From NCBI GenBank assembly GCA_035296325.1, contig DATHBD010000057.1:1-14099 (forward strand): a stretch of DNA of 14,099 nt. The letters run 5' to 3'. The notes beneath the pieces were generated by a model. The model did no database searches, was not told the origin of the DNA, and was given only the letters and a program-made list of their open reading frames with translations. Position numbers and translations under genes: made by a program. Source of the DNA: DATHBD01 sp035296325. GTDB lineage: Bacteria > Actinomycetota > Actinomycetes > Mycobacteriales > Micromonosporaceae. Shown here one piece after another: positions 7,594 through 13,089 of the stretch (position 1 is the stretch's first letter; every line of letters starts with the position of its first letter).

Positions 7594-8523
7594 TCAGGCG
7601 ACCCGGGGCAGCACCTCGGTGGCGATGAGTTCGACGTGATCAAGGTCGGTCATGTCCACGATCTGCAGGTAGGCGCGGGTGGCACCGAGGTCGGCGTACG
7701 CGCCGAGCCGGTCGACGACCTCCGCCGGCGTGCCCACCAGCCCGCGCTCCCGCAGGTGGTCCATGGACCCACCGGCGCGCTCGACGCGCTCCCGGACCTC
7801 GGCGTCGGTACGCCCACAGAAGGTCGGGTGCGCGATGGACCGGGCCAGTGGGCGGGACCGCCCGACCGCCTCGCAGGCGCGATCACCGTTGGCGTAGCTC
7901 GCGGCGGTCTCCTCGATCGAGGAGAAGCCCACGTTGTACTCGTCGGCGAACCGCGCCGCCAACTCGGGCGTCCGCCGCTTGCCCCGCCCGCCCACGATGA
8001 TCGGCGGGCCGGGCCGCTGCACCGGCTTGGGCAGCGCCGGCGAGTCGGCCAGGTCGTAGTGCTTGCCCGAGAAACTGAAGGTCTCCCCGTCCGGTGTACT
8101 CCACAGACCGGTGATGATCTCCAACTGCTCGGTCAGCCGGTCGAAGCGCTCCCCCACGGCCGGAAACGGGATGCCGTAGGCGGTGTGCTCGATCTCGTAC
8201 CACCCGGCACCGAGCCCGAGCTCGACGCGCCCGCCGCTCATCTGGTCGACCTGGGCCACCGACATCGCGAGGATGCCCGGCAGGCGGAACGTCGCGGACG
8301 ACACCAGTGTGCCGAGCCGGATCCGGGACGTCTCCCGGGCCAGCGCGGCCAGGGTGAGCCAGGAGTCGGTCGGCCCGGGCATGCCGTCCGCCGAGCCCAT
8401 CGTCACGTAGTGGTCGGAGCGGAAGAACCCGTCGAAGCCGAGTTCCTCCGCGTGTCGGGCCATGCGCACCTGGTCGTCGTAGGTCGCGCCGAGTTGGGGT
8501 TCGGTGAAGATATCCAGCCGCAT
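7594..8523 (-). CDS. LLM-class F420-dependent oxidoreductase, TIGR03560 type
   Basis: 309 residues from the ATG at 8523 (MRLDIFTEPQLGATYDD), with an AGGGTGGTGG stretch upstream; longer forms up to 8622 would overlap the divergent gene. It is a luciferase-like TIM barrel: ELGFDGFFRSDHYV near residue 25-40, the RIRLGTLVSSATFR strand, the signature MSGGRVELGLGAGW, HTAYGIPFPAVGERFDRL, PALPKPVQRPGPPIIVGG and the RRTPELAARFADEYN helix. Proteins of this type are assigned to the F420-binding branch of the LLM superfamily and act as hydride-transfer enzymes in the cytoplasm; the substrate is unknown. It is transcribed towards znuA but lies upstream of the Zur-type promoter, so it is not part of the zinc unit. 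The divergent DUF62 gene starts 68 bases away. Confidence 0.9.
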   Translation of the reverse strand: MRLDIFTEPQLGATYDDQVRMARHAEELGFDGFFRSDHYVTMGSADGMPGPTDSWLTLAALARETSRIRLGTLVSSATFRLPGILAMSVAQVDQMSGGRVELGLGAGWYEIEHTAYGIPFPAVGERFDRLTEQLEIITGLWSTPDGETFSFSGKHYDLADSPALPKPVQRPGPPIIVGGRGKRRTPELAARFADEYNVGFSSIEETAASYANGDRACEAVGRSRPLARSIAHPTFCGRTDAEVRERVERAGGSMDHLRERGLVGTPAEVVDRLGAYADLGATRAYLQIVDMTDLDHVELIATEVLPRVA

Positions 8524-8576
8524 GCCACCACCCTGGCATGTCGGTCCGGCAACCGCCGCACGAGGTCGGAACACGC

Positions 8577-8582
8577 TAGCCT
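8577..8582 (+). promoter_or_regulatory. -10 box of a leaderless promoter (DUF62 gene)
   Basis: TAGCCT ends 8 bases before the GTG at 8591, so transcription should begin at or next to the start codon. No ribosome binding site is present before the GTG, which fits leaderless translation. No clear -35 was seen. Confidence 0.55.
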
Positions 8583-8590
8583 GACACATC

Positions 8591-9376
8591 GTGACGCGCT
8601 TCGACTGGATCTCCCTGACCACCGACTACGGCCTCGCCGACGGCTTCGCCGCGGTCTGCCACGGCGTGCTCGGCCGCCTGGCACCCGAGGTGCGCGTCAT
8701 CGACGTGACCCACGAGGTCCCTCCGGGGGAGGTCACCCGGGGCTCCGCTGTGCTCGCGCAGACCGCCCCGCACCTGCCGCCGGCCATCCACATCGCCGTC
8801 GTGGATCCAGGCGTCGGCACGCCGCGGCGGGGGGTGGCGATCGAGGCGGTGCACGGCGTCCTGGTCGGCCCGGACAACGGACTACTGCCCGCCGCCGCCG
8901 ACGCGCTGGGCGGCATCGTCCGCGCGGTCGAGCTGACCAACCCGGCCTGGCACGCGCCGGTCGTCTCCGCGACGTTCCACGGCCGGGACATCTTCGCCCC
9001 GGTGGCGGCCCGGCTCGCCCACGGCGGTGAGCTGGCCGAGGCCGGCCCGGCCGTCGACGTGGCGTCACTGGTACGCCTGCCGGAGCCGATCCTCGTGCTC
9101 GGCGACGGCTGGATCGACGCGGAGGTCGTCCAGATCGACCGGTACGGCAATCTGCAGCTCGCCGCGCCGGCCAGCCTGTTGGACCGGCTCGGCGAGACTC
9201 CGGACGTCGCCGGCACGCCGGCCGTACGGGTGGAGACCTTCGGCGCCGCCCATCCGGGGTCGATGCTGGTCTACGCCGACTCGGCGGGGCACATGGCGAT
9301 CGCGGTCAACGGCGGGCGGGCCGTCGCGGCGCTGTCGGCGGCCCCGGGTGACGTCGTCCGTGTCACGGCGGGGTAG
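8591..9376 (+). CDS. S-adenosyl-L-methionine hydrolase (adenosine-forming), DUF62 / SAM hydroxide adenosyltransferase
   Basis: 261 residues. The family (PF01887) splits S-adenosylmethionine with water to adenosine and methionine; the fluorinase and chlorinase are distant members. Visible motifs: SLTTDYGLADGF (8-19), VIDVTHEVPPG (36-46), IAVVDPGVGTPRR (68-80), VGPDNGLL (92-99), SATFHGRDIFAPVAA (126-140) and IDRYGNLQL in the C-terminal barrel. Asp72, Arg79 and His130 match the water-activating Asp-Arg-His set of the archaeal hydrolase, and the length leaves no room for the extra loop typical of the fluorinase, so hydrolysis rather than halogenation is expected. The cellular role is unclear in most hosts; it may limit SAM or make adenosine. 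The gene starts with a GTG and appears leaderless. Confidence 0.92.
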   Translation: MTRFDWISLTTDYGLADGFAAVCHGVLGRLAPEVRVIDVTHEVPPGEVTRGSAVLAQTAPHLPPAIHIAVVDPGVGTPRRGVAIEAVHGVLVGPDNGLLPAAADALGGIVRAVELTNPAWHAPVVSATFHGRDIFAPVAARLAHGGELAEAGPAVDVASLVRLPEPILVLGDGWIDAEVVQIDRYGNLQLAAPASLLDRLGETPDVAGTPAVRVETFGAAHPGSMLVYADSAGHMAIAVNGGRAVAALSAAPGDVVRVTAG

Positions 9377-9443
9377 CCCGCTCCGGGCCCCCAGCCGCGT
9401 GCGGGGCGGAGATGACCTGGCACTAGTGACTCCACCTACGCCG

Positions 9444-9449
9444 TAATGT
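9444..9449 (+). promoter_or_regulatory. -10 box of a leaderless promoter (GrpB gene)
   Basis: TAATGT ends 7 bases before the ATG at 9457, and there is no ribosome binding site in between. This placement decides the start: the GTG at 9448 would lie inside the promoter. Confidence 0.5.
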
Positions 9450-9456
9450 GGCCCGG

Positions 9457-10044
9457 ATGACGTCACCCGCCGTTGTCGTGTCGCCGTACCAGATGCACTG
9501 GCCGGAGCGGGGCGCGCAACTCGCCCTCGACCTGTCCACAAGGCTCGGCCCGCTCGCCCTGCGGGTCGAGCACATCGGCAGTACTGCGATCCCCGGCATG
9601 GCGGCCAAGCCGGTCTTCGACCTACAGGTGAGCGTGCGCGACCTCGACGAGGCTGCGGAGGCGTTCGACGGTCCCCTGGCTACGTTCGGGCTGACGCGCC
9701 GACCGTGGCTGCACGACCACGTGCCCGCCGGCCTCGACGACGACCCGAAACGGTGGTCGAAGCGGGTATGGAACAACGCGGCGGAGCCGGACAGGGAACG
9801 GATCATTCTGCACTGCCGCCTCGCCGGTTCGCCGAACGAGCGGGTGGCGCTGCTGTTCCGCGACTGGCTGCGCACCAAACCGCTCGCGGTCGCGGCGTAC
9901 GGGAGGTTCAAGCGGATGCTCGCCGAGGCGGTCAGCGACCGCGACGAGTACACCGACGTGAAGGACCCGGTGGTGGACCTGATCATCGTCGCCGCCGAGG
10001 ACTGGGCCGCCGCCACGGGGTGGACGCCGGATCAGGCACGCTGA
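9457..10044 (+). CDS. GrpB / UPF0157-family protein
   Basis: 195 residues. The family is a nucleotidyltransferase-like fold found alone or fused to dephospho-CoA kinase; its biochemical activity is not established. Motifs: VEHIGSTAIPGMAAKPVFDLQV at 37-58 is the diagnostic block (the HIGST segment with the following Pro-Gly and Lys-Pro), then RVWNNAAEPDRERIILHC, and the C-terminal LLFRDWLRTKPLAVAAYGRF helix pair ending in VKDPVVDLI. Its length is normal for a stand-alone member. It follows the DUF62 gene by 80 bases on the same strand but has its own leaderless-type promoter, so it need not be in an operon. Confidence 0.9.
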   Translation: MTSPAVVVSPYQMHWPERGAQLALDLSTRLGPLALRVEHIGSTAIPGMAAKPVFDLQVSVRDLDEAAEAFDGPLATFGLTRRPWLHDHVPAGLDDDPKRWSKRVWNNAAEPDRERIILHCRLAGSPNERVALLFRDWLRTKPLAVAAYGRFKRMLAEAVSDRDEYTDVKDPVVDLIIVAAEDWAAATGWTPDQAR

Positions 10045-10066
10045 CGTGCGGTGCGCCGGGACGGGT

Positions 10067-11164
10067 CTAGCCCGATGTCGTGACAACCGATGAGGGCAGA
10101 CCGAGGAACGCCCCGTGCCGGGACGCCGCGGCGTGCAACGCCTCCCGCTGCGCGTCGTCGAATTCGACGTACAACGTCGCCTCGATGACGACCGAGTGCT
10201 TCGACACCGTCCGCCGCCAGCACCCGGCCACCTGACTGTCCAGGACCACCACACCGTTGAACGCCGGCCGATCCGGTGTCCCGAGCCGGGCCACGCCGGA
10301 CAGGTCCAGCGCGTACTTGCTCTCGCTGTAGCCCACGATGTACTCGTCGTACCCCCACAGCAGCAACACCGTCGGGCTGGGCGGCGGCTGCTGCGACGGC
10401 ACGGCCGGTGACGCGGCGTACCAGTACGTGATGTCGTCGACGGTATCCGACTCGAGCCGGCCCCGCACGAGGTCGAGCCCACGCCGGATCTCGGCGATCG
10501 TCAGGCTCGACCACCACGCGAAGTCCCGGACCGTCGCCGGGCCGTGGCTGGTGAAGTACCGCACCGTGAGCTCGGCCAGAGCCTCGTCCCGCTCCGGCGC
10601 GGCCACACCGGCCGCCCGCTCGTCGAGCAACGCATAGGTGTGCTGCTTCCCGCTGCGCGGACCGCTGCAGATCAGCGCCGACAGCTCCGCGTGCATGAGG
10701 ATGTACCCGAGCCGCATCCCCGTCGCCGGGATGCCCGCGCGCTCGAGCATGGTGGCGATCTCCTTGCGGGTCAGCGCGCCGCCGCCGACCAGGGCGGCGC
10801 TGATCAGGTCCCCACAGCGACGCAGCAGCGCGTCGTCCAGGCCGAGTTGGCGGTAGTAGTAGGCGTTGAACGCGTGAACACGGGGCGCGGTGAGTTCCTG
10901 CATCCACCGGATGTCCACCGGGCGGACGAAGTGCCAGGTGGACCGAAGCACATGGGTACGGAGGATCGCGCCGGCGTCGAACGCCACGTCGATGCCGACA
11001 TCGTCCAACCCGACGCAGCGCTGCCCGAGCGACCACTTCGTCGGCCCGTAGTCCTGAGCCTGCACCGCACCCAGCCGCCCGACGACCTCGGCGAGGTCCA
11101 CAGCCACCGGCCCAGTCAAGCCGACGCTGCACAGCCGGCGGCGGGCGATGTCCAGGCTCGTCAT
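10067..11164 (-). CDS. Winged-helix HTH_42 protein, AlkZ/YcaQ-like putative DNA glycosylase
   Basis: 365 residues from the ATG at 11164. The HTH_42 family (PF06224) includes AlkZ, which removes bulky or cross-linked alkylated bases, and E. coli YcaQ. Visible here: the N-terminal block LGAVQAQDYGPTKWSLG, in which Gln35-Ala-Gln37 fits the QxQ catalytic motif of AlkZ (Gln37/Gln39), then TWHFVRPVDIRWM, the winged-helix region LTRKEIATMLERAGI, the AELSALICSGPRSGKQHTY block, and LLLWGYDEYIVGYSES near residue 270. These blocks are typical of the many actinobacterial stand-alone paralogues, whose substrates are untested. No antibiotic biosynthesis genes are near, so a general repair role is more likely than self-resistance. 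It converges on the GrpB gene with 22 bases between. Confidence 0.82.
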   Translation of the reverse strand: MTSLDIARRRLCSVGLTGPVAVDLAEVVGRLGAVQAQDYGPTKWSLGQRCVGLDDVGIDVAFDAGAILRTHVLRSTWHFVRPVDIRWMQELTAPRVHAFNAYYYRQLGLDDALLRRCGDLISAALVGGGALTRKEIATMLERAGIPATGMRLGYILMHAELSALICSGPRSGKQHTYALLDERAAGVAAPERDEALAELTVRYFTSHGPATVRDFAWWSSLTIAEIRRGLDLVRGRLESDTVDDITYWYAASPAVPSQQPPPSPTVLLLWGYDEYIVGYSESKYALDLSGVARLGTPDRPAFNGVVVLDSQVAGCWRRTVSKHSVVIEATLYVEFDDAQREALHAAASRHGAFLGLPSSVVTTSG

Positions 11165-11172
11165 GGGTATGC

Positions 11173-11178
11173 ATTATC
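11173..11178 (-). promoter_or_regulatory. -10 box of a leaderless promoter (HTH_42 gene)
   Basis: Read leftwards, GATAAT (5 of 6 consensus bases) ends 8 bases before the ATG at 11164, with no ribosome binding site between, fitting a leaderless or nearly leaderless transcript. Confidence 0.5.
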
Positions 11179-11221
11179 CCGGCCGAACCGCCCTGGCGCC
11201 CGGCTCAGTAAAGGTGGCGCA

Positions 11222-11620
11222 CGGTATGAGTCGGGTCGGGAACTCTTCGAAGGAGTCGGCGAGTCGCAGGTCCTCATCGACGTACGCGACAGAACGCTCG
11301 CCTTGCGGACCTGATTCAAATAGTCCCGCATCACCGCGTCATGACCGGGCGTTGCGTCAATTCCCCATCCCCCACCGACCCCCGAAACGCACTGATCTGC
11401 ATGTGGTCAGGAGCCCAGGAAGTCCTGAACGCGGTCGGGAAGCAACGACGCTTCGGCACGCCGCCGTTCCGGCGATAGAGCAGATCAAGGTACGCCGGAG
11501 GTAGCGCCACGCCCAGGAGCTCCTCAGCCCGGCGAACCATCGCAGCCTCCAGTGGACGGCCGGTGTAATCGTCCTCGTCCTCGAACAGATCCGTCGGGTC
11601 ACCCCTACTTGATCCATCGG
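11222..11620 (-). pseudogene. SUKH (SMI1/KNR4) immunity protein, broken by frameshifts and a deletion
   Basis: The SUKH pattern can be followed leftwards through all three frames. Frame one gives MVRRAEELLGVALPPAYLDL, then YRRNGGV and SWAPDHMQIS (to about 11391). After a C5/G5 run at 11380-11384 the family reading continues in a second frame as GVGGGWGID followed at once by TPGHDAVMRDY (about 11379-11320). It then moves to a third frame as GPQGERSVAYVDED and LADSFEEF (11311 to about 11222). In intact members some 25 residues, including a WGYPD-like strand, lie between GWGID and the GHD motif, so an internal deletion is also present. SUKH proteins neutralise polymorphic toxins. No intact start is evident; a single open frame runs through from 12008 to a stop at 11331 but is a chimera. 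Best read as a dead immunity gene from an older toxin cassette. Confidence 0.85.
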
Positions 11621-11652
11621 TATGCGATGTCGTCGCGTGAACGTTCGAGGAA

Positions 11653-11710
11653 GACGCTGCACCATCGAGGAAGTCCCAGGTGATCTGGCGGGTCGGGTTG
11701 CCCGTTGTCC
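11653..11710 (-). repeat. Copy of the RHS linker segment inside the cassette remnants
   Basis: These 58 bases match 13613-13670 in the intact RHS gene with three substitutions and two balancing one-base gaps; 25 bases in a row are identical. Both encode GNPTRQIT followed by FLDGA. This is a displaced piece of RHS coding sequence, marking an old recombination junction. Confidence 0.88.
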
Positions 11711-12271
11711 GCCGCTTCCCTCGCTCCGCATCACGCGGGTCAGCGGCGGTACGGTGGATCAACTGCGGGAGGGCTCCACCAATGGGGTGCAGCCCTCCCG
11801 CCGTAGCTTGTACCATTGATCGACGTCCGAGCTGGTCATCAATCCCCAACCAGGATTCGCAGTCATCGCATCCGTGAAGATAGACACTCGGGACCGCCGA
11901 AATGAGCTCCTTGGTCACCACTAGCTGATCTTCGGCTGCGGGCGCAAGGGTCATCTGCCAGAGAAGCGGCCTAAATTTCCGCCCCAAGATGAATCCTCGA
12001 AGGTACATTTCTGGCGGTGAGTCCTCGCCTCGTGTGGGTTGTCCGCTGCATGTACCACCACACTCCCGTCCTCACCTGCCATATCATCCCAGTGATACGT
12101 CCCTTGCTCCTTGCCAGCTTCCGCTGCGGTCACCTTATCCGCCGCACTTTCCACTTCCGTCCGATATCCCTGTGCCCTCCCAGACTGTCGAGCGTAGTCG
12201 CTGCGTGGAGCGAGCAGGCCGGGCAGCGCCCTTCCAGAACGCCTACCCGGCCGCACGAATCCGGCTAAATA
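11711..12271 (-). other. Degenerate region: orphan toxin/immunity fragments
   Basis: No intact gene is supported here. A GTG at 12256 opens 101 codons ending at 11951, with no ribosome binding site. Part of it reads like real protein: a charged helix (VESAADKVTAAEAGKEQG), then YHWDDMAGEDGSVVVHAADN with a PHE and an ARTH close by, after which the sense decays. A second frame, open from 12008, contains VVTKELISAVPSVYLHGCDDCES and runs on into the RHS-linker copy and the SUKH pseudogene. The order (tip-like fragment, then immunity-like fragment) and the AT-richer composition suggest a worn toxin-immunity cassette. I recognise no family for either piece. Confidence 0.5.
11765..11801. terminator. 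Long hairpin in the remnant region (possible terminator)
   Basis: GCGGGAGGGCT (11765-11775) pairs exactly with AGCCCTCCCGC (11791-11801); after one C-C mismatch, CACC pairs with GGTG, leaving the five-base loop AATGG. The stem is 15 pairs plus one mismatch. It could end transcription from the toxin cluster, or be a scar of a small mobile element; there is no U-tract. Confidence 0.55.
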
Positions 12272-12697
12272 TTAATGAGATTCGGTGGCTCGTTGTTCAC
12301 AGCCAAAGAGCCTATCCACGAGCTCTCCGCCAGATCCACATGTGTCTGCACGCGTTATCACATCAGCAGGAACTAGGTCGGCGATCGGTGCCGGAATCCC
12401 GCTTCCCCAAGCATCCCACCCCTCAAAGAACAGATGGTCGTCTAGGTAGGCACCAAACGGTCCCATACGGCCCACTCTCTCTACCTGCAAGCGAAGGTCT
12501 TCGAGAAGCAGCCTAAGGGAAGATGCAGATGCCACCTTTTCACTGCCGCTGCTCCAGCATCCGGCCCAGCTGCTTGCGGCCACCAATGCGTCTGGCGCTA
12601 CACATACCCAAAATCGAGTTGCCTCAGCGGAATCACCAGCTATGACAACAGCCACAAACCGCTGCTCACCGCTGATCGATAACTTCAGCGGAGTCAT
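12272..12697 (-). CDS. Putative immunity protein for the adjacent RHS toxin tip
   Basis: 141 residues from the ATG at 12697, which shares its A with the toxin stop (TGATG), so the two are translationally coupled; a GTG one codon earlier is an alternative start. The protein is acidic and probably cytoplasmic: two strands at the start (LKLSISGEQRFVAVVI), a Trp/Ser-rich middle, a helix SLRLLLEDLRLQVERVG, then YLDDHLFFEGWDAW and a Cys-containing tail. There is no signal peptide or membrane segment. I recognise no family, and it is not SUKH. The immunity role rests on position, coupling and composition: it follows directly after a toxin tip and is AT-richer than the housekeeping genes of the window. 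Confidence 0.65.
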   Translation of the reverse strand: MTPLKLSISGEQRFVAVVIAGDSAEATRFWVCVAPDALVAASSWAGCWSSGSEKVASASSLRLLLEDLRLQVERVGRMGPFGAYLDDHLFFEGWDAWGSGIPAPIADLVPADVITRADTCGSGGELVDRLFGCEQRATESH

Positions 12698-13089
12698 CAC
12701 GGCGGCGATATCACAAATTCAATCAAGGTGTCCGGTGACATGTCTCCCGCCCTCACCCTTCTCGCGATCTCAGCCGTGCGGTGGTGGCCGCCGGTAATGT
12801 GCAGACGAGACGCAGGATAACATCCGCAGTCTCCTGGGCCCCAATCGCGCTCGCCCCTAATCGGGTCATTTCCTTGAGGGCCACCCGGCCGGACAAGATC
12901 ATCGTTGGAGAGATTCCTGACACCACCATGACCAGCAACCTCACCCCCATTCAACTGATGGGGATTGAGTGGGTGCGTTTCGAATCTGTTGTTCACCATC
13001 TCGCCCGCTCGGGCGTTGAACTTATTGATATCGGGGTGCACCGGTAGATCCGCCAAATGACTATTCGCACTGCCATGGCAGTTGTGCAC
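12697..13089 (-). CDS. RHS toxin tip, ParB/Srx-like domain, out of frame with its carrier
   Basis: The frame starts with the Hint-domain end VHNC (GTG at 13089) and runs 130 residues. Correctly joined, it would follow the Hint domain directly; the frame itself is open back to about 13101. The tip has an N-terminal part rich in His, Asn and Pro (HLADLPVHPDINKFNARAG, HPLNPHQLNGGEVAGHGG), a middle with DDLVRPGGPQGNDPI and a CGC motif, and a C-terminal block LHITGGHHRTAEIARRVRAG followed by a final strand TLIEFVI. The GGHHRT-helix-strand arrangement resembles the catalytic GxHR region of ParB/sulfiredoxin-like nucleases, a fold known among polymorphic toxins. That assignment is tentative. With the frameshift it has no clear start or secretion path of its own. 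Confidence 0.65.
   Translation of the reverse strand: MHNCHGSANSHLADLPVHPDINKFNARAGEMVNNRFETHPLNPHQLNGGEVAGHGGVRNLSNDDLVRPGGPQGNDPIRGERDWGPGDCGCYPASRLHITGGHHRTAEIARRVRAGDMSPDTLIEFVISPP

Noticed and set aside
7552..9030. Rightward open frame of 492 codons
   Set aside because: It is the shadow of the LLM oxidoreductase and overlaps the DUF62 gene in another frame; the translation is His/Arg/Gly-rich without motifs.
9370..9420. Terminator after the DUF62 gene
   Set aside because: Only a 5-bp GCCCG/CGGGC stem with a 3-base loop can be drawn, within the range expected by chance at this GC content.
11989..12516. Rightward open frame of 175 codons over the remnant region and immunity gene
   Set aside because: Composition is haphazard, there is no ribosome binding site, and it lies opposite the coupled immunity gene.
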